64,000 nt of DNA from Sipunculus nudus. Taxonomy: Eukaryota > Annelida > Sipuncula > Golfingiida > Sipunculidae. This document shows, in pieces, positions 35,102 through 46,817 of the stretch. The translations under genes and the position numbers were made by a program. The DNA is taken from the NCBI GenBank assembly GCA_026874595.1, contig CM049308.1:50846624-50910623 (forward strand), read 5' to 3'. The notes beneath the pieces are model-generated. The model saw only the letters and a list, made by a program, of their open reading frames with translations. It was not told the origin of the DNA and searched no databases. Within the stretch, counting starts at the first letter, position 1; every line of letters starts with the position of its first letter.

Positions 35102-35399
35102 ATTATGCAAATAGATAATTCCTCGTTATACATTAAGATTATGGCCAGACAGGGTTTCAGTACTATCATGGATCTTATTGATAGTACAGGTTCATTGAAA
35201 AAATGGGATGACACGAGCTTTGCATTCACTTGTTATATTTGTCTTGGCATGCTGTATGAAGGACCATTCCTCATGAATGGCGCTCAATACTAAGAGCTCA
35301 GTGGTCGAGGGATTATGGCAAAAAGACCTTCAAAGCATTACAAAATAGTATTCACAGTACAAATACAAGTAGGATATACGCTACTCTATTAAATATAAA

Positions 35400-35852
35400 A
35401 GCTGAGGAACCGACCAGTCGCACAATGATTGAATCAGTGCTTCCAGATGCTTTATTATATTGGAAAAACATATATACACTAATGTATCACACTAATGTAT
35501 CGGACAACATTAAGTATAAAACTAAGGGTTTTCCAGTACAAAATCTTGCACAATATTCTACCAACAAAGCAACTTTTATATCGTTGGTCAATTGGGATAA
35601 CTCCTAGGTGTAGCTACTGTTTTGAAGAAACCGAAACACTGGACCATTTATTTATTTCATGTTTCGAGATGAGAAATTGTATATGTTTATCAGGGATAAA
35701 CTCAGCTGTCATGTAGAATTACCGAATGTTTCTAAAGAAAATATTTTATATAAATTTGCTTATGAATCATGTAATCTTATTACAAATTATTATGTTTTAA
35801 TAAAAAAGAGAAATGTACGGTTCTTAATTTTGCAGGATTTTTTAATGTACTG
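35400..35852 (+). pseudogene. LINE C-terminal zinc-finger region (zf-RVT-like)
   Basis: Split frames encode FQYKILHNILPTKQLLY and CSYCFEETETLDHLFISC, the conserved C-x2-C...H-x4-C region found at the C-terminus of L1/Tx1-type reverse transcriptase proteins. The frame shifts at about 35500 and again at 35660. Confidence 0.65.
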
Positions 35853-36262
35853 AAAGACACGGAAAGAATTGAATATTATGTATCCAGAAGGAAAGGAGCA
35901 ATCTCCGTGCATAATAAAAACTGGAAAAAAATGGTAGAATCATTATGAACATTTGAACAAATAATTAGACTATAAATTAGTATGTATTTTTGAATATGAC
36001 TATGTTTTATGTTCATGTATGTATGTTTGTTATAATCATGTTTATGTTTTACGTATATGTATGTTTGTCTGATATGTAATTTGATGCAAATAAAATGTTA
36101 AAAAAAGGTATCTTTATGTGGAATTATTTCCTAAAGATGTGGATTGATTGATCACCTTTTACAATGATTTGCCTACATAATTAATTAAGACAAAAGAAAA
36201 AATATTGAGTGCTAATTACAAATACAGTCATCCGGGATAAATGTCAAGCAGAGTTCAATTGT

Positions 36263-37515
36263 ACGGCATTTATTAAATAATTACGGTCTGTCGGTTGATT
36301 TATCTGGGAGTCAAAGGACTCCGTGTCTGCAGCGACCTCTGGTGGTTGCCTTCGTATGTATCTGTCAAACAAATCCACGGTCGTCAATAGGACCTGTCCA
36401 AAGCATATAAACAAAATGCCAACATAAATGCCATATCGGTACGTGCTATTAATGTATGTTATGATTTGCCACCAATCAGAGGCCCGACAGTGAGAGCGAT
36501 ATCATGTACCAAGCAAGCTGACTGCCTCCGGAACCGGATATGTTCCAACAAGATCAGTGACTTCATTAAAACGTGTGAGCAAAATCCTGCCACAAAGAGA
36601 CTAAAAGGAAAATAAACAGCAGAGAATCATGGGAAAATTGACATCACCGTAAGCAGTACCGTTAACATTCCTGAAAGTAAAACGCATATCTGCTGCAGTC
36701 GTAGACGATGTTTCGAAAGAATTTCAGGTCGATCATTGGACCGGCTATTGATGTCCCGATCTGATCAACTCCACTTGAAACGGAAATCAGGAGAGCTGCA
36801 TGTCTGCATCGGTTGTAGGCTCTTTTATGTTGCTAAGCCAGCAATGAACGTATTACCTACAGAAACACCAACTGCACATGGGCAGATAAATACGGAATAC
36901 AATAAAAACAGGATCCTGAAGGAATTGACTGGTGAGGGGCGTTTGCAAGCAACAGCGTTGATCGCATTGTCCTGCGGGAGTCGTCTGTTTTTCATGTAAT
37001 ATTTCATCTTCAAATGTGGGTTTCGTTGAAAGACTATTTGTTGATTCTTTGTGTTTAAGAAATCCTCTTGAGCTTTTTGCTCCTCGAATAAATCAGAATC
37101 ACTTTTTTTTCTCCTGATTGTTCGTCTGTTTATGTAGATGTTGTGGTTTCTGATCATTGGGAACAGGGCCCTAGCAACTACTAAATGTATTTATAAGAAA
37201 CATGCCCATGTAGCCATAGGTGTCGTATAGAACTTGTGCCAATGCCTCATCGGGATCCACCGGCTTCAACTACCACCACTACACGACCACGCTTCCCTTC
37301 GGAGGACTGCGTCGCCGTAATAATTGTAACGTGACTACTAAAGGAACTGTCCAAAGCTGAAATATAGAAGCGCTTGACAAACCATATTATATACTATTGG
37401 TACACATATATTGTATGTGGCTACGGATGTATACATGTTAAGCACAATAATGTGGACTGTGCCAACATGATACATGCACCGTTCCAACTGGAGGCATTGT
37501 CATATGCTGAAACAA
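36263..37515 (-). pseudogene. SLC16-like transporter pseudogene, unit 2 (exons 3 and 4)
   Basis: The exon 3 remnant runs from about 37363 (tttcag acceptor) down to about 36475. It keeps recognisable segments such as DTYGYMGMFL, the CAVGVSVGNTFIAGLAT block and (G)PLIGG. It has several frameshifts, a TAA right after GLAT, a large deletion in the segment-5/6 part, and the segment-8 region scrambled. The exon 4 remnant (about 36460 to 36263) reads YRYGIYVGILFICFG and RYIRRQPPEVAA. It follows exon 3 after only about ten extra bases, so the intron is essentially absent. A second fragment of the exon 3 start (ccgttccaactggaggca, 37482-37499) shows a local partial duplication. The relic of exon 1 is at 39935-40040; exon 2 was not found. 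The foldback element lies between. Confidence 0.82.
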
Positions 37516-37800
37516 CATTGCCAAGAAGATATTAATCTATTGGTGCACAGCTGGTTTGACGAGGCATCGTGGCATGTATTTGATCATAAGACCGGAAGTA
37601 AAGGTGTTAAAGAAACTTCAAACGCAGCTATAAATAAATTTACACTGTTTACTTGTTGGTCACATTACATAAATGTAAATCCAGGTAAAGCGTAGGGGCA
37701 GTGATTTAGAATTGTAACGTGTCCAGTTGAGAATAAATAAGCCTGTGTCACATGTTACATTTAATACGGAGCCCGGGAGACGACATGGTGAAAAATATTT

Positions 37801-38036
37801 ATTAATTCGTGCGCACGAATTACTAATCCGTGCGCACGAATTACTAATTCGTGGCCACGAATTACTAATTCGTGCGCACGAATTACTAATTCGTGGCCAC
37901 GAATTACTAGGTGTGAAAAAATAAATTTCAAAGGTGGAAAAAATATTTATTAATTCGTGCGCACGAATTACTAATCCGTGCGCACGAATTACTAATCCGT
38001 GCGCACGAATTACTAATCCGTGCGCACGAATTACTA
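37801..38036. repeat. Left arm array of 21-bp palindromic units
   Basis: Nine units in two blocks (five and four), separated by a gtgtgaaaa...ggtggaaaaaatatttat spacer. Each unit is self-complementary, so single strands could form cruciforms. Confidence 0.92.
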
Positions 38037-38407
38037 GGTGTGAAAAATATATTTGCAAGGTGGGAAAATATTTATTTCAATAGGATAACAAAGTAGCCGA
38101 TAAGGCTAATGCAACTGCTCTCCTGCATCTAAATTAAAAGAAAGTGAAAAATTAACATGAATATATATATATGTATTTATAAATGATCAGATTAGAAAAG
38201 TGCACATATATTTACACATATATTCACACACGATAAGATATATATATATATATATATATATATGGGTTTTTTTGCGGACTGTATAGGGCTGAGCATGAGA
38301 CAGAGTTTGAGTTAATATATAAGCAGATAATCTGGAGCTAGTCCGTTAATCATTTCATAAAATGAGGATTGTATAGCCAGCTCTCTTCTTATTTTTATAC
38401 TTGACCC

Positions 38408-38593
38408 TTATAGCTCATTTACCATAGCTCCAGTGCTGGAAGTCGAGAGCGCTCCAGTACATGTTAAACATGCTTTCCGTTGTATACTCTCCAGCTGGTA
38501 TGACTGTCTGACAGAACAATTGTTAAATATTAAAGCACCACACTCCAGTACTAAACGTATTAATGATTTGTACATACGATCTAAAACTTTCAT
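38408..38593 (-). pseudogene. LINE C-terminal fragment captured inside the foldback element
   Basis: The frame reads MYKSLIRLVLECGALIFNNC and LESIQRKACLTCTGAL. This resembles the post-RT segment of many non-LTR retrotransposons (Y-x3-IRP-x-LEY ... LE-x-IQ-x2-A-x3-TGA), although the usual IRP is IRL and LEY is LEC. It is about 60 codons, isolated, with no RT core adjacent. Confidence 0.55.
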
Positions 38594-39148
38594 AGAGAAA
38601 TGGAATTTATAATTTTTTTCAAAATTTCCAAAAGCTTATTTGCTTTCAAACATTTCATGTTTATGTGTTCCTGTCAGGAAAGTGAATTCCAAATATGACA
38701 TGAGAAGTTCTGTGAAGTTCATTTCACCTAGTTTTTTGTGTTATTTGCAATTTAGCATCATCGTCAATGGCGATTGAGAACTGTAACTGTAGTTACTTTG
38801 TGAAGCAAAATAACTGTTAAAAATTTCAGCCTGATCGGCTTTGTCTATAATAATGTGCCCATTATGCCCCAATGATTATAAGGTTCGTTGTTGTTTTGTT
38901 TGACCAGAGAAAGCCTTACTTAGAAATTTTCCACCATGCACGGCAACTGGGTCTGTGAGTTTTATATTTGTATTTTTTAAAAATCGCTTAAAACCCTTTC
39001 TATTTTCAATATACAGAATTCGGAATTTTCCAAGGTAGGAAGTCATGGAATTGTCGGAAGGCGCTGGGCTCCATTTTGACAACCGTGTATGCCCGCTAAA
39101 ACTGCCAGCCTAGACACAGTTGATGTGTGCTTGCTTCTCATTGGCTAG

Positions 39149-39440
39149 TAATTCGTGCGCACGAATTAATAACTCGTGCGCACGAATTAGTAGCCAATGA
39201 GCATTGAGCCAGCAACATAAGAGAGCTGTTCTCATTGGTAACTAATTCGTGCGCACGGATTAGTAATTCGTGCGCACGGATTAGTTATTCGTGCGCACGG
39301 ATTAGTAATTCGTGCGCACGAATTAATAAATATTTTTTCCACCTTGGAAATATATTTTTCACACCTAGTAATTCGTGCGCACGGATTAGTAATTCGTGGC
39401 CACGAATAAGTTATTCGTGCGCACGAATTAATAAATATTT
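39149..39440. repeat. Right arm array of palindromic units plus inner two-unit hairpin
   Basis: Two units at 39149-39191 are bracketed by cattggcta/tagccaatg. They are followed, after about 50 bp, by four units, a spacer complementary to the left-arm spacer, and three more units. Confidence 0.9.
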
Positions 39441-39934
39441 TTTACCATGTCGTCTCCCGGGCTCCGTACATTTATTCTTACAAATGAAAATGAAAAATTT
39501 CAGCACTCCCCGATCATGACCACGCGTCGAGCACCATACTTCATAGGAACCAAGACTGGAAGGAACGCTGGAAGGAGAAATCAACGAGCAAATTGTTGAG
39601 TTTAAACACTGAGTTTAGCGAGAAATCTTGTTCAATTTTAATATTTAACTTAGCAAGCAAAAAGTTTAATGTCAGTACTGTTAAGCATGCATCACAGGTT
39701 CAATACGGCGTCAGAGTTGGCGGGATAATAGTAAAAGATCTTTTCTCCTGCCAAAGAAGATTAATCCCTAATTGACTTGCTTCTTTTATTTGACTGGTTA
39801 AGGAATTAATACTGTAATGTCACCAAATTATTGAGTATTCGATGCTGATTATGATATATCATAATCACTATTCTAATATTCCAGCTGATCAAAATATATA
39901 ATAAGAAAACCCTAACTGTTTCAGAATTCGACTC

Positions 39935-40040
39935 TCCAAACTTTACAAAAAGACGCTCGTATAGATAATTGAAATATTTCGGAGAAGGCCCTCATTCATG
40001 ACACATGTATGAGATAGTCTCGCCAAACAACAATGTGTAT
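39935..40040 (-). pseudogene. SLC16-like transporter pseudogene, unit 2, exon 1 relic
   Basis: On the minus strand, the segment around ctatacgagcgtc (39953-39965) matches IIYERL of intact exons 1. The preceding catgaatgagggccttctccg matches the FVNGG(L/F)FRSG coding sequence, and ttgtaaagtttggagagtcg matches V(E)KFGQSK. A two-base insertion inside the YER codons and other changes break the frame. Its spacing to the exon 3 relic (2.6 kb) is partly due to the 1.7-kb foldback insertion. Confidence 0.65.
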
Positions 40041-40045
40041 TCGCC

Positions 40046-43000
40046 TCATTTATCCTGCACAGCCATAGCAATTGGTAGTAATCCAAGAATTGTCAAACTG
40101 CTAACACAGGAAATGTACTCCTTTTGTGTCATGGTTTACTGTTCTACAATATCCACTATAATTACCTATTCATGAGCAAGTGTAATGTCACTTGTACTAC
40201 AAACAAGATGAATCTTATAATTTCACATTTTTTTAGCAACAAGCAGTAAGAATTACAGAGATCCCTCCGCCACCCTCCCCTTCAGTACACAGGACTAATA
40301 CACAAGACAAATCTTATAATTTTAATGTTAAACAATTTTTTTTGTTGAGACTTGTACAATTTTGATTTTTTTAAAGAAAAAATTTTCAGGAATTTAATCC
40401 TAAAATTAACATGTAATAAAATAGTAGGATCTAATGTAACTGCTAACTAACAAGATTAAAGAAGATATAAATACTTTGTAGCATTTCATTCCTATCTCTT
40501 AAAGTTGGCCAGGCCTAGGTGTGAATAACACTGTTAAACTTAGTTTTAAAATCAGGAATAATGGTCAAATTATGTGGGATTAATTTTTAACTAATATTGG
40601 CCATATATTTAACTTATGAAAAACTTAATTACATTCACACATTATTTGTTTATGAAATATAACTTTTACATAACACTGACCGTAGGCCCAATTTTTTCCC
40701 TTGGTGCATCTCTTAATGGTTTCAGGCCAAAGGTTTTATTTATTATACAGTGCATGTGCTTTATCTCATGTCCATTTTTTTTTATAATTTACAGACATTC
40801 ATTTTACCAGGGCAATTTTCTCTAAGCTTTTCAAATGGTAATATACATGGAATACATGTAATATACAAAGAAATAAAAATGTTTTGCAGTTACTAATATT
40901 TTTCAAAATTCTGCTGGGCGACATGACCCATGGGTCCCTTGTTTCCAAATGGGAGTAATGAGCTGCTTTGGGGGAGGGCTGTGCCCGACTGCTTTTCTAG
41001 TTCAGGATATTGAAATTATTCCATTAAATTTCAATATATTAATAAATCCCCTAAAGAGATGTCTGTAAAAATTGTGATTGTCTTAAAACGTGAATGACTC
41101 ACAATGTACTTTTTGACACATAATGTTGAACTTTGAAGACATTAAGAAAGCCATTGCACTCAGGCCTTAATGACTCTAAATTGGCTAAATAGGAAAACCT
41201 CTATGGAACGCCGGGAAGTGAATCGTAATGTCACAACTATATTGAGACAGAATTAAAGGGATATAATATTTTTACTCTCAAAGAAGGCGGGAAAAATAAC
41301 GAGAATAGGCGAAACATCACATATAAAAATGAAATTACATGACAGACTGCGCGGATGCATAACCAACTGGGTAAAATGTGTAAAATAATACAAGTGAAAA
41401 AGGACATTTCTCAATTTAAAATGAAAGAGTAAAATAAGACTGACTGTCTTGAATATCAGTAATATCAATGTAGTTATCTCTGAACTGGAGATGTTGACTT
41501 GGCTATACTTGAATAATTATTTAAATCAGGGTTTGATTGTTCGCACAGAATAATCTCACACACACACACACACACACACGCAGTGATATTTCATTCAGTT
41601 TTTTCATCCCACTTGGTTGCCAAAGACGCATTTGCGTTTCTTTTATAAATTTATTTTTTGCTCAAATTTACATTTTTTCCCTAAAATGTTAGAAAACCAT
41701 TGGAACACCGTCTGTTAGATCTAATCGTAAGAGACCACCTGATCTCCATGTATCCAAACAGTACATATATATTTAGAAGTTATAGACATGGAAATAGCTT
41801 GTGAGGCATTCTACATATAGCGTGTTTGGTGTCAGTTTTTTGTGTCAATGTGTCAATTTAAAAAATAAAGTATGCAAAAGCTTTCCTATCATTTATATTT
41901 TAGCGATGAATCTGATTTGGCGAGAAAGTTAGTGACTTGAGGTGCTTTGCATTCGTTTGATACTGTATTGAAAAATCTTTTATAAACTACCTATATAAAA
42001 CAATAACAATGATGCCGGACTGAAAAGAAACACTAGTCTTGGTATCGGCAGCTAACGCACAATCCATACTCGCATTCTACAGCTCTTACAATGCCAGTTC
42101 TGATATAATAAAGACCATAGGATGTGTCTGTAATTATGTTTGCTCTAATCAATTACATATTACAAATAAATATCTCAAAAGCCGCCGACATATATCTCGT
42201 CTCCTCTTCTGCGGTGATACTCCCCTCTGAATCACCAATCATGTACCAGGAATGAGTAGACGATCTTCTTTTTTTTTGTCATCTCAAGGTTCAAAAACTC
42301 CTAAATGAGTGTCAAATATATTTCTTGCAACTAAAGGTAACCCGTCCATGCGACATTTCCACTGATGGGTATCTAAGCTGACGATTTGAACAGTATGAAA
42401 TAAACGGGAATTTCGCTTGCCTTTCGTGGCCTTCGTTTACGGTATAGGCTGTGTCGATCGTATGCTCTTCAGCTAATGTGCACGTGTCTTATGGAGATGA
42501 GGGCAGATTGGAGAGCTGGCGGAGGATTTCTCAAAAGAATCACTGTTGATTGATAATTTTAACTGATTTTTGTCTTTTTATGCTCAAAGTTGGAACAAAC
42601 GAAATGAGGGACTTTATTATTTGCAGGGAGGGGTCAACGGGTGCCATGCATAAAATTGTTTACAAAAAGGTCGTTGGTTAACAGCAGGGTGATCTCGACC
42701 CCACCGTCATACGCCTGACACCATCCAGGAAACGCATAACGTTCCGATAACGTTCCACTTTCGGCCCAATCCGGTTATGATTGGTTATATTATAATAAAA
42801 TATTTTCTGAACGTTCTTAGGACCTTAGTGTCAATGTTTGTGGGTGACATTCTTAAATAACGCTGATATACAAAGTCCCTGAATGTTTTAACAAACATTG
42901 TGCTGCATTCCTAAATGCACGTACTTAAACCTGTCAATCTGTTCCTGAAACCTATCACTCTGTTCCTTAAACCTATCATCCTAATATTTACTCATAATTA

Positions 43001-43076
43001 TAAATGGCGTAAATATGAAAAGCGTTATAATAAGAATAAAAATAATGTTTTATTTAGATTCTTCAGATAGTATTTA
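40046..43076. other. Non-coding region between transporter units 2 and 3
   Basis: No gene is recognised. A Helitron-like 3' terminus (hairpin GACCCATGGGTC then CCTTGTTT) is at 40915-40945, and a (CA)n run is at 41560-41579. Remaining frames (63-71 codons) lack family features. Confidence 0.4.
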
Positions 43077-43414
43077 GGCCAAAAAAAATTAAAGGTATGG
43101 TTCTCAGGCACCGCCCGCATCAATTTTAAACCCCCGCATCAAAAATTTTTATTTTGATTTTCAATAAAAACTTTCCAATTTTGAGCTGCTACCGCTCCGA
43201 CATTTCTTTCAAGAAGATAAAACCATACAATTTCCTTTGTTTTGTAGTGCTTTTACTCATTTAACAAAATAAAACTGTTATTTTCATGCTTTTTCCTTAT
43301 CATTTGACATTTCTATCGAAGCATATCAAAAAATTTAAAATAAAAAAAGCGCCCGCCCGCATTGATTTCCGAAAAAAAAGTGCCTGAGAACCATACCTTT
43401 TTTTTATTTTGGCC
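43077..43414. mobile_element. PIF/Harbinger-type MITE, copy 1 (TTA duplication)
   Basis: GGCC starts the element at both ends. The inner repeat AAAGGTATGGTTCTCAGGCA (43091-43110) is exactly complementary to 43381-43400. TTA flanks both sides (43074-43076, 43415-43417), matching the TWA target preference of PIF/Harbinger. The interior has the landmark cgcccgcccgcat and no ORF. Other copies are at 46339-46817 and 53382-53671. Confidence 0.82.
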
Positions 43415-43945
43415 TTATATCCTGTTTTTTTTTTTGCTGAGGGTTCTACATGCAGTAAATTTCAGAAAATAACAGAAAAGGGACTTTAAAGTAATCATCA
43501 AAAAGTCCTTATCAATCATTGTAAATATGATTCAAGTTCGCGCAAATCATGGGAACATGCGTTTATCACGTCAATGTTTATTTATTAGTTAATTTTGGCA
43601 AATTATCTGCTTCTAAGAATATAAAGATTTCAATAGCTACCGACATGCAATTTTATAAGGTTTATTTAAGTTACACTTTCCGCTAAAACTACAACCGTGC
43701 GATATCACCAAGTGGACGATGATCTGCCTTCACGTTATCTTCACGATAAAGACTCCTAATATATTTTTACATGGAATTATTTCCTTTTAGCTTGACTTGG
43801 ATTAAAAAGAAAAAAAAAAATAGATGCACAGACAATTAAGTATGAGAAATGCTAAGACCAATCCAAAGAAGAATCCAACTGGTTCATGATTTATGTATTA
43901 ATCTTCATATTTTCGATTCATCCCGATCATTCATCTTTGGGAGAG

Positions 43946-46178
43946 TCATTGGGCTGTGTATGTGGCGACATCTGGTGGACGGTGACGAGTGTATCTCAGG
44001 AACAAGACAGCGCTCGTCAGCAGTCCTGGTCCAAAACATATCAATGCCCCGCCACCATAAAATCCATATTTGTAGGTGCCGGTGGAGTCCTTCAGGTACC
44101 CTGGAATACAGCAATATTTCAATATAGTTTGGCAATGACTGGAGGTTCCACGTGAATTTATGAGGTTCATGATAACTCAAGGAGGCACAATTTAAAATAC
44201 GGGCACAGGTTAAATAAAGACCATTACAAAGACTCGATACACAAGTGCCGCTTTCTACTCGTAATTATATATAAATGTGTATAACCTTATAGACTATCTA
44301 CATTCAAAATCAGATTAAATATCGACCACAGTGACAAAAAATGGATACATGAAGATTTTCTTTTTTGGTGATACTCATACTGAAAATATAATTTATGGCA
44401 CTGGTACAGAAATTATTATTTATTTCAGGTACTTGACCAAATAGTCACTCGGGTCTCCCATGGCTCGTACCGGTACATTTGACATAAGAGACTGAGTTTA
44501 CACTTCAGTTCTACTTCAGTTCTTCTTCAAACTAAAAATAGTCTAGGTAACATATTTAATTTATTTTTTATTTACGATGGAATTAGGTTACCTCCGATAA
44601 GTGGACCGACGACGTAAGGAATTCCTCGTATTGGTCCAAGAACGCTAAGTGCTTCCGGAACTCTATCTGTTCCAACAAGATCAGCGAGAACGGTGACAAC
44701 CTGTGACTTTGTTCCTCCCATAAAGAATCTATTCAAACACCAAACAACAAAGAATGATGGGAAATCTGACGTCACCGGAAGCAGTACCATTAACATTCCT
44801 AAAAGTAAGGCGCATATCTGCTGTAGTCCAAGACGGCGTTTTCGGAAGAATTTCAGGTCGAACAAAGGACCGGATAGTAAAGACCCGATCAGATCAACCC
44901 CACTGGAAACAGAAATCAAGAGAGCTGTCTGCATCGGCTGCAGTTTCTTTTCTGTTGCTAAACCAGTGAGGAATGTAGCCCCGTAGACACTCCGACACAA
45001 AAAGTGCAAATAAATACGGAATACAACAAAAACATAGGATCATTTAAGTACTGACAGGCGCGGCACGTTTTTAGACACCAGCGTTGAACGTACGGTCCGG
45101 TGGAAGTCTGTTTTCCATTCTTTTTCTTCTTAAATGCCGGTTTCCTTTAAATTGCGAGACAGTGGAAGGCTATTTGATGATTCCATTGAGGTTTTTTGAG
45201 GGAATCGCTTTCGACCTTTACTTCCGCGTTATCTGTTAGGTCGTATTTTTTTACAGATATAGTAGTGTTTCTGGTCGTTGATAACAGGGCCCCAGCAACC
45301 ACCAAATGAAGAGAGATAGCACTGAGTATAAGAAACATACCCATGTAGCCGTATTTGTCCAACAGAATTTATACCAGTAGCGCTAATACAATGCCCCAAA
45401 AAGATCCAGCTGCTGCAATTAACGCCATGGCACGACCACGCATCTTGTCGAACGACTGCGCAACCGTTATATTTGAGCCGTTCCAACTAAAGGCATCGCC
45501 AAAAGCTGAAACAAATTTGTTTTGTCGAAAAATATGGTGGTACGTATTTATTTAGACAAAGACCCAGGGCACAAGTAGGTTCAATGAACAGTAGATAAGT
45601 CAAAACGCCTCAAACATTGTTCGTAACATTTAAACGTTGAGTGTTAGACCCGACTAGCATAAATCTAAAGGAACTAATTTCGACATGTTTGTGATATTCC
45701 CTGCCACAAAGTTTTTAAAAATTAATTCATTTTTTTTTTAATGTTAACTATATACAAGTGTTATATTACTTTTTTTCAACTTACATGGAAAAAATAAAAT
45801 TAAATGCAAAACCTCTTTAGATTAATTCTGTTTCAAGTATAAAGCTGACATTTGTAATTATATATATGCAGGTTACATAAATTTCACATATTTTCTGAGA
45901 CTGAGAATGATAGACTAAAATGGGAAATACCTAAAAATTCAGTGACAGAAATGTTTTCGTGATATATAGAAGGTAGAGATTTTTTAATGTCAATATAGCT
46001 TTATTTCGGATGCGTTTTTGAAAATGATGCTTGCCCTGAATAACGCCAAATGAAACGCTGACATAGGCGACACTGGGAGTGAAGGCGGTCATCAAAATAC
46101 CCACAAACTTGATCACTCCACCAGTTATCACAACCAGTCTGCCACCGTACTTCTTAGTGAGCACGGAGGGAAGGAAAC
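43946..46178 (-). pseudogene. SLC16-like transporter pseudogene, unit 3 (exons 2-4)
   Basis: Exon 2 is 46178..46035 (144 bp, open) but has a GC rather than GT donor. Exon 3 (45505..44592) has a nonsense codon where intact copies have the Gln of LIQ (LALLV-stop-ILLDKYGY). It also has further stops in the loop region near 45150 and a one-base loss just before ATFLTGLATEKK (about 44980). Exon 4 (44100..43946) is intact with YGFYGGGALICFGPGLL. Exon 1 was not found before the Gypsy element. In segment 8 the sequence is GVDLIGSL: the Asp is retained but the normally invariant Arg is Ser. Good conservation outside the breaks suggests a fairly recent loss. Confidence 0.85.
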
Positions 46179-46338
46179 CTGAAACGATTCAGATGACTAA
46201 ATTGTGTGTTTACTTGATGTATAATTTAGTTAACATAACTTTAATGATTCTTAGAATAGAGTGATAATAGCATTGCAATGGGTGGGCGATAATAGAAGGA
46301 TATCTTTCTCCTTAATAAATAATAATAAAACTTCATTT

Positions 46339-46817
46339 GGCCAAAAAATTAAAGAGGTGTGGTTCTCAGGAACACTTTTTTATAGAAATCACTGCGGGCG
46401 GGCGGTATTTTATTTTTTACCCTTTTTTGTAAGTATTGATAAAAATGTCTTAAACAGGGAAAAGCATGACAATAACAGGGTTTTTTTGCTAAACAAGTAA
46501 AAGCACTACATAACAAAGGAAATCGTATCAAAATTGTATTATTTATCTTCTTGAAAGATGAAAATAAAAATAAAAATGTTTGAAGTTGGGGGTTAAATTG
46601 ACGCGGGCGGTGCCTGAGAACCATACCTTTTACTTTTTTTTGCCTTATGTAGTGCTTTTACTTGTTTAGCAATATAAATCTGTTATTATCATGTTTTCCC
46701 CTTCTCTTATGACATTTTCATCGAAACATACAAAAAAATTAAAAATTAAAAAACCGCCCGCCCGCATTAATTTCTGAAAAAAAGTGCCTGAAAACCATAC
46801 CTTTTTTTATTTTGGCC
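46339..46817. mobile_element. PIF/Harbinger-type MITE, composite of one full and one partial copy
   Basis: From 46339 (GGCC) to about 46643 one copy reads in reverse relative to the copy at 43077. It ends in tgcctgagaaccatacc and is followed directly by the second half of another copy in forward orientation, ending ccatacctttttttattttggcc at 46817, with TTA after it. The left flank is TTT, so the duplication is imperfect. The two halves share the middle tagtgcttttac(t)tgttt. It lies just upstream of unit 3 exon 2. Confidence 0.7.

Larger units (their letters stand above)
31060..36107 (+). mobile_element. Degenerate non-LTR retrotransposon (LINE, L1/Tx1-like)
   Basis: On the plus strand, in order: an ORF1 remnant, an endonuclease remnant, a reverse transcriptase domain and a C-terminal zinc-binding region, followed by an A-rich end (aataaaatgttaaaaaaa near 36107). 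All frames are broken by stops and shifts, so the copy is dead. The 3' end fits target-primed insertion; no target duplication was identified because the left end is unclear. A TA microsatellite (35049-35101) has grown inside it. It lies between transporter units 1 and 2. Confidence 0.85.
37766..39467. mobile_element. Foldback transposon with palindromic-repeat arms and 9-bp target duplication
   Basis: The left end ACGGAGCCCGGGAGACGAC (37766-37784) is matched by its exact complement at 39449-39467. Flanks are acatttaat (37757-37765) and acatttatt (39468-39476), a 9-bp duplication with one mismatch. Each arm consists of tandem units of about 21 bp built on the 20-bp perfect palindrome TAATTCGTGCGCACGAATTA or its TCGTGGCCACGA variant. 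The left arm has five plus four units, separated by a spacer of about 43 bp; the right arm has four plus three in reverse order; and an inner two-unit hairpin lies at 39149-39191. The centre has no transposase; it holds a LINE fragment and a TA tract. Foldback elements with 9-10-bp duplications are associated with Mutator-like transposases. Confidence 0.82.

Noticed and set aside
37660-38058. 132-codon frame with repeated RAHGLVIRAHG-type residues
   Set aside because: Translation of the palindromic arm of the foldback element; the opposite strand is equally open.
37801-39440. Regular palindromic repeats considered as a CRISPR-like array
   Set aside because: The spacing is minimal with no variable spacers, the context is eukaryotic, and the arrays form transposon arms.
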